Positions 36,992 through 47,659 are shown, counted from the stretch's first letter. The stretch: 64,000 nt of DNA from Acholoe squamosa (GCA_949317995.1 OX439036.1:21116854-21180853); one strand, 5' to 3'. Made by a program: numbers and translations. Notes: generated from the sequence alone by a model not told the origin.

Positions 36992-37410
36992 GGTTGCAGT
37001 ACACCAATTGACGGGAGGTGGCAGCAGGAGACACATTTTAGCTCCACACTGAAGGGTGTCGTACAAAGATTATTGGGTCTAAAATCTGACAGTGGGTAGT
37101 CAAACCAGGCATAAAATTAATCCTTAGGGTGTATATTAATCGATTTGCGTGTTATTCAGGCTGATATTTGATGGTAAGTTGAGGGGGGTGCACTCTATTT
37201 AATTAGAGACTTTTATTGAAATCATTCACTGCAAAACCCCAAAAGTTAATACATTGTACCACATCTCATGGCCCTAAATTGATGGGAAAAGTGTGTGCCT
37301 ACAAGAAAATAATAGTGGCTAAGCCCAGAAATGTGCATGAATATTTTATTTTTGCCAATATGCTATATAGGCCAACAGTGGAAAAATAATTAGTGTTTTG
37401 CAGCCTCTAC
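36992..37410 (+). repeat. Copy B of the duplicated locus, empty at both insertion sites
   Basis: It is homologous to 34073-35846 across its length but lacks both inserted elements. It has a ~32-bp extra piece after TTAATCGATTTG and lacks ~40 bp found in A after AAACCCCAAAA. It serves as an internal pre-insertion reference. Confidence 0.85.
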
Positions 37411-37449
37411 CCTCCCTTTCCATCACATTGCTGTCCCCTAGTGTATAAA

Positions 37450-37598
37450 CGAGCAACTATTGAACCACTTCCAGGAGGCGCCACAGAATACTACCGGAAG
37501 TATTTGTTACTCAGTGCTGCTACTGCTAGCGCGTCGTTGTCGTCCTGGGGAGTTGGATGAGTTTACCTGAGGTGAGGAGACCTGCATCAGTACAACAG
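37450..37598 (+). promoter_or_regulatory. Candidate promoter with non-coding first exon (possibly SLC44A1)
   Basis: CTACCGGAAGTATT holds an ETS/GABP-type site, followed by a CG-bearing GCTAGCGCGTCGTTGTCGTC stretch. A strong donor TACAACAG|gtgagt follows at 37598/37599. An upstream exon is needed because the first coding exon of SLC44A1 at 60618 is preceded by a splice acceptor. Linkage over 23 kb is inference. Confidence 0.35.
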
Positions 37599-37997
37599 GT
37601 GAGTGCTCCACCAGTTGTTTATCACTGTCAGCAATCTCAACTCTAATTACCAGGTGCTTATAGGAAAGCCGTGATGCTGTAGGCATGTGTGATGGATAAT
37701 GGGGGAGATCTAAACCCCGGGATCTAAAGTTAGAGACTTTGAGTCTTTGTGGCCCAAGTAGTGACTGTGGACGGGGTGCCCACGGTCGGTGCCCCCGGCT
37801 GCCCTAGATCCTGGGCCGGGGGAGGGACTGGGGTGGTATTATTTACTGTCGCCTGTCGGCCTCCCACCCAGTCCTCCGGCCCTTGTGTGTTACTGTTTGT
37901 CATTGTCAGAATGGGGATCGTGTTGGTGTGCTAAAATAGATTTGGTCTACATGTCTAGACAGAATCCTCAGACGTCTGTATGATATTGCCTTATTAA

Positions 37998-38481
37998 CCC
38001 TGATGCATTAATGCATCATGTCCATTGGCATTGGTCATCATAGCATGATGCACCAGTGAAATGATGGTGAGACTACTCACCAGCACTTCATTGGACTGAA
38101 ATTGGAGCATCATCATGCTGACCCTACTGGGTTGATACGTATACTCCCTTAGGGTCGGCATGATGCTCCAATGAATTGCTGGCGAGTAGTCGTCTTGCCA
38201 GCGTGCCTACATACATGGGTACTCAAAATTTTTAGGACGTCACATCGTCACTTTTTAGGAGGGATGGCGCGTCACGCCGTCACTTTTTAAGTATATGCCA
38301 ATGTACTGGGAACTTTGCTAGTGGGGCCGTCCGTCACTTTTTAAAACCCCTGTGTCACAAGCATCACTTTTTAAAACCCCTGCGTCACGAGCGTCACTTT
38401 TTACCCATGTAGATCTATAGTGCTTCATTGGTGCATCATGATGACCAATGGGCATGATGGAATAATGTGGCCCATAAAGGG
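37998..38481. mobile_element. TTAACCCT-ended palindromic MITE with a nested insertion
   Basis: TTAA lies at 37994-37997 and 38482-38485. The ends CCCTGATGCATTAATGCATC and CCCATAAAGGG read inward into matching GATGCACCARTGAA words, making inverted arms of more than 60 bp. TTAA with CCCTTT ends fits piggyBac-like MITEs. A second element sits inside at 38214-38410. Confidence 0.7.
38214..38410. mobile_element. Nested element with CATGGGTA ends and GTCACTTTTTA repeats
   Basis: It is bounded by ACATGGGTAC and TTACCCATGT. The interior has about five spaced CGTCACTTTTTAAAACCCC-like words. It lies wholly inside the 37998-38481 element, so it is the younger insertion. Confidence 0.55.
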
Positions 38482-38910
38482 TTAAAAAAGTCCCTGCTGT
38501 AATATCAAATAGCTTTTAATAATTAAGGGGGTTTTGTCAATGGGATTCAGCTGGGAATTGAATTTCTTAATGGCGATACCGTGCAGTATAGATAGGTTTA
38601 AAAATGCACAAGTGGACAGATAGGAAAGTTCACATAATTATATTAAAATAAACTTTGTATACCCTTTTTTAAACATATATGCCTACTGCACCTAGCTATG
38701 CCTGGGGATTAAGGTTTAACTTAGCCTAGGGCCTAGGCTATTAGTTTTACCATATATACTCTATATCTAACATGCCCCCCCCCCCACTGGCAATAAATGA
38801 CTTGCCCCTTATTGTAAATATAATCAAAGAGCCTACTTGGTAGTAAATAAAAAAAAAAAGATCAATTGGTAGGTACGGAACATACTATAAATACAGTCAA
38901 AGCCAAGGGT

Positions 38911-39586
38911 GGTTGGTACCCGGTATGGCATTTGAGATCAGAGTGGGGTCAGCCACACCCCCTGGTCCCAGTCAATAGTTGTAGAGCAAAGATAGTGACC
39001 TAGCCAAATTTAGGTTTAGCCCATTAAATATTTCTTTTAATTAGAGCACTGCAAGGCACATGCAATGATGCACATTTTCTTACTCAGTACCATGGTCGGC
39101 AGTACAGAACCTTTTCTTGGTCATTGCATCAAGCCTAATATATCTAAGTACCCGTAATCTCAAACTTCTTCATGCCTAATTAGACTACCCGTAGTACATG
39201 AAGAAGACACAGGGTTCTACCATGTTGAAAGTAGTCTATGTTGAAAGTGGTTGGTACCCGGTATGGCATTTGAGATCAGAGTTGGGTCGGCCACACCCCC
39301 TGGTCCCAGTCAATAGTTGTAGAGCAAAGATAGTGACCTAGCCAAATTTAGGTTTAGCCCATTAAATATTTCTTTTAATTAGAGCACTGCAAAGCACATG
39401 CAATGATGCACATTTTCTTACTCAGTACCATGGTCGGCAGTACAGAACCTTTTCTTGGTCATTGCATCAAGCCTAATATATCTAAGTACCCGTAATCTCA
39501 AACTTCTTCAGGCCTAATTAGACTACCCGTAGTACATGAAGAAGACACAGGGTTCTATCATGTTGAAAGTAGTCTATGTTGAAAGT
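38911..39586. repeat. 338-bp tandem duplication
   Basis: GGTTGGTACCCGGTATGGCA begins at 38911 and again at 39249. The two copies differ at only a handful of sites by eye (e.g. GTGGGGTCAG/GTTGGGTCGG, TTCATGCC/TTCAGGCC), so the duplication is recent. No gene lies in it. Confidence 0.9.
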
Positions 39587-39735
39587 AGAATCAGTAGATG
39601 GGTGCCCCATACCTACTAGTAAGCAAAGAAAAAGTGGAGCTAAAATATGAGGCCATGTGGTAACACTTAAACATGCTCCACCAAACACATAATTCAGAGT
39701 GGCAAGGCAGATCGGCAACATGTAGTCCATAGAAT

Positions 39736-39999
39736 GGGTCTAGGCCCTAAGTTCGATATGGTGACATGGCCATTTCTTAAAATAGACATATGGCATTGCG
39801 TTTAGTGACAGAAACATGGAGAAGAAGAAAGTTCAGTGACATGCGACATGGCCTTTCCTTAAACATCGACATATGACATGAAGCTTGGTGACAAGGACAT
39901 GGGGAAATAGAAGTTAGTAGTTAGTGACATGTGACATGGACTTTTCTTGATATCAACATGTGGAATGGGGACCCCCCCCCCGCCCATCTAGACCCCTAC
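39736..39999. mobile_element. GGGTCTAGGCCCTA-ended MITE with internal ~50-bp repeats
   Basis: The ends are GGGTCTAGGCCCTA and CATCTAGACCCC. Inside, three spaced units carry GACATGGCCWTTTCTTAAA and related words, the reverse complement of the units at 45015-45253. Poly-C runs follow at 39971-40020. Confidence 0.6.
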
Positions 40000-40020
40000 C
40001 CTGACAGCCCCCCCCCCCCC

Positions 40021-41136
40021 CATAGAGACTGAGTCTAGATCTATATAAGTGTCATATATGTCTAGGTCTAGATGTCCCTTATCACGAATAGATGTATGAC
40101 AACATGCACTCCCACTCCATAAAACACCACAGGGCCTATAAGTAGGTCATACTATACTGGCACTCAGTCCCCTATGATGGTGCAATATGGACATTAGACT
40201 TTATATAGCCATATATCCTCATATCCCACAGTCAGAGGATGTACATTTGTACACAACATGTGAGTAATAGGTTGAATCCAGCTCCATAGTGGGAGAGGAG
40301 GAAAATAAAACAACAACAGGTCATTTCTTGTCTTGTCCCACATTTCCAGTGCTATGCTGACTGAAGTTCACTGTAACTTAAGACCTGACTGTTTTTGACC
40401 AGGGGACAAGATGGTGGCTTACAGTGGTTGATCACTTGTTATGCTATATAAACCCTAGAGGCCTACAGTTCCCTTTATGTGTCATGTGTTTACTGTGAAT
40501 GTGTATTTGTTGAAAAGGGTGGGGAAGTAAGGGATGGGGGAATGTATACATCCCCATCCCTCTGTTCTCAGGCCAGTCACTAATAGGATCTAATAGGCCT
40601 ACTATGCGATTAACTAAAACTATGGTTATGAAGCCCAAGGGGAATGCCACTATTGCACAAATCTCATATCAATTAAGAGTGTAGTTTAAACATTGCTTAT
40701 CAATTTTCAAATTAACTGTCTTGCCTCGGTTAACTAAAAGTCTACTTGAATTTAAAGGATAGAACTCTGAAAGTAGGTTCTAGAAATAGCAGGGGCTTAG
40801 AAAGTAAATTTCATGTTGGTATGGTTGGAGGGGGCTCCATTCAAGGTGCGAAGAGTGAATTGTGTGATTATTCGGGACCCATTTGGGTTTTCTAGGCCAG
40901 TTCGTAAGCATACTGAACCATCTCTTTTCGCAAAGCATTCCAATCTTATTCCCACAGGCACAGAGACAAACACATACACTGGCTAGCGGCAGGAATCCAT
41001 ACTCATAAATATATGACATGGAATGTAGCTCAGTACATATATAAACCTTTTTTTACTGCCTGTTTGAGTTGGTGTAGATGTGTGTTACTAGTTACAGTGA
41101 CTGGAGTTCACACCAGTCTGGCCTTACTCCAGGGTG
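40021..41136. other. Intergenic, no gene seen
   Basis: No repeat or conserved frame found. Open frames around 40444-41019 on the minus strand are overlapping and lack any recognisable domain. Confidence 0.45.
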
Positions 41137-41140
41137 TTAA

Positions 41141-41327
41141 CCCTATAGGTGCCGCTAATGCATTAATGCATCATGCCCATTGGTCGTTATGATGCATGGA
41201 TGCATTCAAGCATCATGCCGGTCCATGATGTGATACAACACCAGAGGGTTGGCATGATGCAGCAATGAAGTGTTGGCGAGTAGTACTTCATTGGTGCATC
41301 ATGACGACCAGTGAGCATGTTAAAGGG
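41141..41327. mobile_element. TTAACCCT/AAAGGGTTAA MITE, 187 bp
   Basis: TTAA flanks it at 41137-41140 and 41328-41331. The left reads CCCTATAGGTGCCGCTAATG and the right reads CATGTTAAAGGG. The interior shares GCATTAATGCATCATGYCCA and GATGCACCAATGAAG with the 37998-38481 element, so they are the same family. Confidence 0.75.
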
Positions 41328-41331
41328 TTAA

Positions 41332-41808
41332 ACCCATGGATGCCGCATAGTGCACTTATGATCCATGCATCATGCTAATGCCACTGAGTAGATACACTCT
41401 CAAAGGGTTAACTAATCTCAAAGGGTTAACTAATCTCAAAGGGTTAACTAATCTCAAAGGGTTAACTAATCTCAAAGGGTTAACTAATCTCAAAGGGTTA
41501 ACTAATCTCAAAGGGTTAACTAATCTCAAAGGGTTAACTAATCTCAAAGGGTTAACTAATCTCAAAGGGTTAACTAATCTCAAAGGGTTAACTAATCTCA
41601 AAGGGTTAACTAATCTCAAAGGGTTAACTAATCTCAAAGGGTTAACTAATCTCAAAGGGTTAACTAATCTCAAAGGGTTAACTAATCTCAAAGGGTTAAC
41701 TGATGCACCAATGCAGTGCATACAGTGAGACTTGCCACTACAGCATTGGTGCATCATGCTGACCAAGGAACATGAACCTAAAGGCATCAGGCGGCCCTTT
41801 GAAGTGTT
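41332..41808. mobile_element. Adjacent TTAA MITE copy containing an 18-bp minisatellite
   Basis: It shares its left TTAA with the previous element and ends at CGGCCCTTTGAAGTG then TTAA. It carries CATGCATCATGC and TTGGTGCATCATG words of the family. The middle 306 bp are an 18-bp tandem array (separate entry). Confidence 0.6.
41397..41702. repeat. 18-bp minisatellite, 17 copies, unit CTCAAAGGGTTAACTAAT
   Basis: Seventeen near-perfect units. Each contains AAAGGGTTAA, which is the outer end of the surrounding TTAA/CCCTTT MITE plus its target site. Both strands stay open through the array only because 18 is a multiple of three. Confidence 0.95.
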
Positions 41809-42038
41809 AAAGAGCTGGCGTCCCACAGGTTTAGGCACAGCTTATGTCTAGCCGATATGTATACAGTGTATTAAGTGTAGCTATTACATCATTACACAAG
41901 CAGCACTTTAAAAATGTGCCTAGTGCCGGAAGTATCTATAAAGTGCACTGGTGGTGCCATATGAATCAAGGTGTACTCTTGGCGATATAATGTACATGTG
42001 TATAGTATAGCCTTAGCTGTTAAATGGGTTACCCTCAG

Positions 42039-42275
42039 TACCGTAAACTCCCGCGTAGAAGACGCGCTGTGCGTATAAGACGCACCCCAAACTTAGCACA
42101 TGCATTTTCGCGTATAAGACGCACATTTTAATGCGTAAATTTGTAAGATTAGTACATTTCTATAGAAAAATTACCCCTCGTATAAGACGCACCCCCAACT
42201 TCAGAGAAAGCTATAAGACTCCCCAGCATTTTGTTTGGCGTAGAGGATGCGTCTTATACGCGGGAGTTTACGGTA
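42039..42275. mobile_element. TACCGTA/TACGGTA MITE, 237 bp
   Basis: It starts TACCGTAAACTCCCGCGTAG and ends ACGCGGGAGTTTACGGTA. Both ends carry the same change relative to sister copies (AATCTC to AAACTC, and the matching GAGTTTAC), so the inverted repeats have stayed matched. Very close to 35991-36227. Confidence 0.85.
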
Positions 42276-43115
42276 GTTGCCCATGCAATGACTTTAAGGG
42301 AAAATGTAACTAAAACAGTTTTATGTATTTGAGGGGAAAAACAGAATATACACACGTGCATCAGATAATTAGCATTAGCTCTTGATGATTGATATGAAAG
42401 AAATACAGGGGTGAAGTATTCATGATAATCCCTAATATCAGCGATTTTCAAGTTCCAAAGATAGATACATTCCTACAGGCTACACAAATCCTAGAGTTAT
42501 GGGTTTCTTATAGTTATTATTATAGAGCATTTCATGGAAGTTTTGTGTTAAGTGGATTTTTCATGGATATATCTTATAATATGTTTTGTTACTGGAATGG
42601 ACCATGAGGTGTACTAAGGGACCATCTAAGGCATGGGGAATGCTCCTCAGGAGAAATTCTTCACTTGTGCCATTGTTGCACGTGCCTCCAGAAAGCAGCC
42701 AATGAGGCGTACACACCTTGGCTTGTGTCCTCTGCACAGACTTTGCTCTGCACACAGACATGACTGGTGCCAAGACGCTGCCAGAGAATTAGGATATGTG
42801 CCTACAGATGGGTAAAATCTGACACGCACAAAATGGGGTATTTGAAATCTGAAATGCGCGACACAGGGTTCTTAAAAATTGACACAAAATGTATTTCTTA
42901 ACTGGGAGCCATATATAAGGCCAATTATATTTATCCGTAGTTCCAAACCTTGTAGAAACATCAATCTCCATGTCTGCTGTAGAATTGCCAATGATAAGTT
43001 GTGAATAAAGTGTAAGTCTTTGGATACTATTGGGTGGGTTATAGGCTGTTGAATTGTCAGGAGATCCTGTGAAGAGTGTCAATCCTGCTGTAGAGTTGTC
43101 AAGGTACAGATGTGC
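42276..43115. other. Intergenic, no gene seen
   Basis: Open frames overlap on both strands at 42633-42829 without any recognisable domain or splice context. A CAGGGATG-family-like piece (GATTTTCAAGTTCCAAAG) lies near 42440. Confidence 0.4.
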
Positions 43116-43740
43116 TGTGAATGTTTTATTAGCTCTACAGTTGTCAGGTTGTGTACAGAGTATAGGCTGCAGTGAATACTTTATAAGCTCTACAGTTGTC
43201 AGTAGGTTGTGTTCAGTGTATAGGCTGCTGTGAATGTTTTATTAGCTCTACAGTTGTCAGGTTGTGTACAGAGTATAGGCTGCAGTGAATACTTTATAAG
43301 CTCTACAGTTGTCAGTAGGTTGTGTTCAGTGTATAGGCTGCTGTGAATGTTTTATTAGCTCTACACTTGTCAGGTTGTGTACAGAGTATAGGCTGCAGTG
43401 AACACTTTATAAGCTCTACAGTTGTCAGTAGGTTGTGTTCAGTGTATAGGCTGCTTTGAATGTTTTATTAGCTCTACACTTGTCAGGTTGTGTACAGAGT
43501 ATAGGCTGCAGTGAATACTTTATAAGCTCTACAGTTGTCAGTAGGTTGTGTTCAGTGTATAGGCTGCTGTGAATGTTTTATTAGCTCTACACTTGTCAGG
43601 TTGTGTACAGAGTATAGGCTGCAGTGAACACTTTATAAGCTCTACAGTTGTCAGTAGGTTGTGTTCAGTGTATAGGCTGCTGTGAATGTTTTATTAGCTC
43701 TACACTTGTCAAGTTGTGTATAGAGTGGTGTACTGTGGAT
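43116..43740. repeat. 113-bp dimeric minisatellite, ~5.5 copies
   Basis: GCTCTAcagttgtcag after TTTTATTA recurs at 43132, 43245, 43358, 43471, 43584 and 43697, exactly 113 bp apart. Each unit is two related halves, one with GTACAGAGTATAGGCTGCAG and the other with GTTCAGTGTATAGGCTGCTG. Copies are nearly identical. Confidence 0.95.
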
Positions 43741-44012
43741 GGTCTATAGGCTCTACACTTGTCAGTAGATTGTGTACAGAGTATAGGCCTAGTCTATAGC
43801 ACCAGTATAGCCTGTAGAGTTGGCATTGGGTCTAATGACCAGTGACTGGCTGGTGCACCTCAGGGTAGGACTTTCACTCCTCATTTACCATTACCAGGTA
43901 CTGCCCGACTTGTTTGGTGACCGGCCAAACCAATACTGACAGACCTCGCACTCTCACCAGACCAAGCCCAATCTGGCCCCAGCTCGACCACTAGCGTGAG
44001 TCTTTCTGGCAG

Positions 44013-44387
44013 CTAGCGTTTGTGGGTAAAAGAAGTTTTTTTTTCGCTGGTTGCTGTAGTGCTTATTTGGAGGGAGGTACCTCGGGTAGTAATCTTCCCC
44101 AGAAAATGGGGACCATCATCCCCATACACGAAAGAGGTATTCCCTAGAATCCCGACCGGACGAGACTGGACCAAGCCTTTCCAGGTTAGATCTTGCCACA
44201 TTGATAAATCTATACAGCTATTATGTTTGTGATTTACATCTATTTGCTGCCTTCCATTATCAAAAGATTTTACTAGAAAGTGGGCTTTGGGAACTCCTAA
44301 CTTGGTCATTCCAGTGAAGGCTACAGCATTATCTCTCACATCTCTATCAACAGTGATAAAATTATTCCATTCAAAATAATGCTCCAT
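44013..44387 (-). CDS. Unrecognised open frame, 124 residues
   Basis: An ATG at 44387 opens a frame beginning MEHYFEWNNFITVDRDVRD and containing GILGNTSFVYGDDG, with varied, protein-like composition. I recognise no domain, signal peptide or membrane segment. The segment lies between a minisatellite and a MITE and has no adjoining exon that I could support. It may be a decayed gene piece, an exon of an untraced gene, or chance. Confidence 0.2.
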   Translation of the reverse strand: MEHYFEWNNFITVDRDVRDNAVAFTGMTKLGVPKAHFLVKSFDNGRQQIDVNHKHNSCIDLSMWQDLTWKGLVQSRPVGILGNTSFVYGDDGPHFLGKITTRGTSLQISTTATSEKKTSFTHKR

Positions 44388-44420
44388 AGTATTTTTGCCC
44401 CTTCTAATACATATATCCAA

Positions 44421-45014
44421 AATGTACCTCCATCAAGCAAGAGTTATGACTTCACATGGTCTTGTTTAACTCCAAGATTGACCAAAAGGGACACCATCCA
44501 CAGATCTATATTTAAAGAGAAAAAGGCAAGAAAAAGGTGAGAGTGTCTCTGATCCTCCCACTCAAATACTACATATATACATATATGCAACTGTCCCCTC
44601 AGTCTCTATGTTTCAGGGCCATGACATATTGCCCCTGCATCACTGTAGAATATCATTTTTTGTCATTGATGTGAAAATAACATATCACCCCGCTCGTCAC
44701 TAATGATGGTAATAATATACTGCCAGCTTTGTAAGCTGTAAGTGGCCTTTACAGCCCCCAATAGTACCAGTACATTGTCACAGTACAACTATGTAATCAG
44801 GTCAGTACAAATGTGCCATGATACAGTGTAGTATCAATAGACATGCACTCACAGTGGAGTGACTATAGTCAGCATAGAGTCTACTGGGGACCCTATGGAA
44901 CTTGGGGCAATATGGAACCTGTATGTGTAGACTCCTCTAGATCTGACATGTTGGCATATGGCTACATGGATTAGAAAAGTTTGTCAGCTGTTTGCTCTAG
45001 TTCTCGCTACTATG
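44421..45014. other. Intergenic, no gene seen
   Basis: Nothing structured apart from a short TATATACATATATGCA stretch near 44570. Confidence 0.45.
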
Positions 45015-45253
45015 AGGGCCCTAGACAGGGGGGTCCCATGTCCATTGTCGATTCTAAGAAGTGGCTGTTGTCCTTTGTCTCTCAAACCCATGTCCTTTGT
45101 CGATTTTAAGAAGTGGCTTTGTCCCTTGTCTCTAAGCCCATGTCCCTTGTCGATTTTAAGAAATGGCCTTGTCACTTGTCCCTAAAGCCCATGTCCCTTG
45201 TCGATTTTAATAAATGGCTTTGTCCCCTTGTCGATTTTACCCGTCTGGGGCCC
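45015..45253. mobile_element. AGGGCCCTAGAC-ended MITE with ~50-bp internal tandem repeats
   Basis: AGGGCCCTAGACAGG at 45015 and the imperfect inverse CCGTCTGGGGCCC are flanked by a direct repeat TACTATG (45008-45014 and 45254-45260), a clean target duplication. Inside are about four units of CCCATGTCCCTTGTCGATTT then TAAGAARTGGC. 7-8-bp duplications fit hAT-like elements. Confidence 0.75.
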
Positions 45254-46299
45254 TACTATGGGAACTCGCCTATATTGAATATTGAATAGACACGTGAAAA
45301 AGTGGACACATGAAAAAATCTCCATGGGGACGTACTGTGGTCGTACTTTATTTCGTGCTGTACATATTTTCGCGTTTTTCACGGAAATTAAAAGTCCGCG
45401 AATTCATGTCCTTCGGGGGGGGGGGGTTAACACTGCATACACTCACAGTAACACACTAGTATAACAAAACAACAGAACCCAATCTAATAGCTATCACTAC
45501 AACCATGCTTCTTTTTTTTAAATTTCGTTGTCAAGTAAATACATGTGCCTGGGTATTATAATTTTTGTCGAATGTTCCTGATAAGGTCGATTTCTAACAT
45601 GTGGTTGTAAAAGGAGGCCATGCTTGTACGTCTATGGCCCTCTGGACCTCACATATATAGATAGATCACCTCTTGTATGTGTAGATTTAAATTTAAACTT
45701 GACAAATTAGCGAATTTAAATACACTCAAATTTGTCTTTATCCTAATTCTGCGAAAATTTGTACACATGTAAATATCTACAACCACAGTACTATGTGGGA
45801 TGGGCGAATATATGGTATTTGTGGAATGTGCTCAATCATGTATCATTGAATATCCTATACTCTTTTCAATTTCATAAAAACGGTTTCTTACTTTAGGTCA
45901 CATATAAAAGCATGTCACCAAATATATACTAAATATCTGGTTGGGAGATTAAAGCATGCAAGGCCATTGTTGTAAAACAACTTGAGCATACTGACACAAA
46001 GGGCAGTAGCCTAGGTCATGTTGACCAAATGCTGCACTATTCCAACACCTCCAACTCAAATACAGATTTATCAGAGATAACACATGCCCTCCAGTATTAA
46101 TCATATCTAGATAACTAGCCCCACTTTCCAATGGCTTAGTTCAGTCTACATAAGACCCCAGCACCACCATCCCTCAGCCACAGCTGTAATATATATGTAC
46201 AGAGTGCATGATGTAAGGGTGGCCTGAGAAAAGGGCAAGGGTTAGTCAGGGTTAACCACATGTAAACACACCAGGAAAGCTGAGCTGCTCAGCTACCCA
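45254..46299. other. Intergenic, no gene seen
   Basis: AT-rich sequence with a G run at 45414-45426. No repeat or conserved frame was found. Confidence 0.45.
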
Positions 46300-46920
46300 T
46301 AAAACACTGATTCACATGCTCACACACTGAGGGTTGTATACATGTAGATGTATAACATTATAGAAAGCACTGATTCAAACATACTCACACACTGAGAGCT
46401 ATACCCCAATACACTCATAAATCACTGACTTACACATGCTCACACATGTACATGTATATAAAAAGCACTGACTCACACATGCTCACATCTACCCACACAC
46501 TGAGAGCTATACGCACGTAAAGCACTGACTCACACAGGCTAACATCTACCCACACACTGAGAGCTATACGCACGTAAAGCACTGACTCACACAGGCTAAC
46601 ATCTACCCACACACTGAGAGCTATACGCACGTAAAGCACTGACTCACACAGGCTAACATCTACCCACACACTGAGAGCTATACGCACGTAAAGCACTGAC
46701 TCACACAGGCTAACATCTACCCACACACTGAGAGCTATACGCACGTAAAGCACTGACTCACACAGGCTAACATCTACCCACACACTGAGAGCTATACGCA
46801 CGTAAAGCACTGACTCACACAGGCTAACATCTACCCACACACTGAGAGCTATACGCACGTAAAGCACTGACTCACACAGGCTAACATCTACTCGCACTTT
46901 ATAGGGCTATACACTCATTA
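46300..46920. repeat. 57-bp minisatellite, 7 clean units with decayed edges
   Basis: GAGAGCTATACGCACGTAAA recurs every 57 bp from about 46502 to 46844. Units to the left (46300-46480) and a stray copy at 47461-47534 are clearly diverged, so the centre is homogenised and the edges are old. The long minus-strand frame arises because 57 is a multiple of three. Confidence 0.9.
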
Positions 46921-47301
46921 ATCAGAGACTGTAACATGCACACACCTGTAACAAACTTCATGACCCCCTCCCCCTATTCTATTATGTAATATTTGAATAT
47001 TTGAAAGGCCTCCTATCTATGGAATTGCTATTAGTGATAATTGACCTATAGATGATCCTTTTCATCTAACACAAGTCAAAATATAGGATATCGGCCACAG
47101 AACTGGAGTTCATGTTTGAAGCCAAGGAAATGTTCAAATTATTAGAATCATGGACCTGTCTTTCAGGTCCGTGTTAGAATTGAGAAATCAATATAAAAGT
47201 AGTGATGATCATGATCATATATGAAAAAAGTGTCACCTTGAATGGATATTCATTTGAAGATTGTGAAGCCAAAAGCTGCATTCTAATGGTTTCTGATGAG
47301 G

Positions 47302-47449
47302 CCTTCTCTAGACCCTATTTCTCATGTCACTAAGCCCTATGTCATATGTTGAATTTAAGAAATGTCCATGTCACATGTCACTAGTATTGCCATATCCCAT
47401 GTCGATTTTAAGAAATTGCCATGTCACCATGTCGATTTTAGGGGTCTAG
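47302..47449. mobile_element. Third copy of the CTAGACCC-ended, tandem-repeat MITE
   Basis: TCTAGACCCTATTTCTCATG at the left and TTAGGGGTCTAGGGCC at the right, with internal CATGTCGATTTTAAGAAATT units as in 45015-45253. Worn relative to that copy. Confidence 0.55.
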
Positions 47450-47572
47450 GGCCAAACCTAAAGCACTATATACACACATCAAGCGCACTGACACACACAT
47501 GCTCACATCTACTCACACACTGAGTGCTCTACACATATCCACGCCCAGGCAATCTGGCACTGGCTAATGCCG

Positions 47573-47659
47573 ACCCCGCCTAGCTTAGAAATCTAAACTC
47601 TCATCTCTGTACCGCCGTGGTACAGAGATGAGAGTTTAGATTTCTAAGCTAACCCCGCC
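47573..47659. mobile_element. 71-bp perfect palindrome flanked by 8-bp direct repeats
   Basis: A 33-bp arm (47581-47613, starting TAGCTTAGAAATCTAAAC) is followed by GCCGT and its exact reverse complement (47619-47651). ACCCCGCC lies directly on both sides (47573-47580 and 47652-47659), an 8-bp target duplication. It looks like a minimal hAT-type hairpin element. Confidence 0.85.

Noticed and set aside
41356-41838. Long open frames on both strands with repeating LKGLTN or LVNPLR
   Set aside because: They are translations of the 18-bp minisatellite; no stop can occur because the unit is a multiple of three.
43116-43740. Regularly spaced repeats resembling a CRISPR array
   Set aside because: Whole units repeat with no unique spacers, and the DNA is eukaryotic.
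46430-46897. 155-residue minus-strand frame with repeating VWVDVSLCESVLYVRIALS
   Set aside because: Translation of the 57-bp minisatellite, not a gene.
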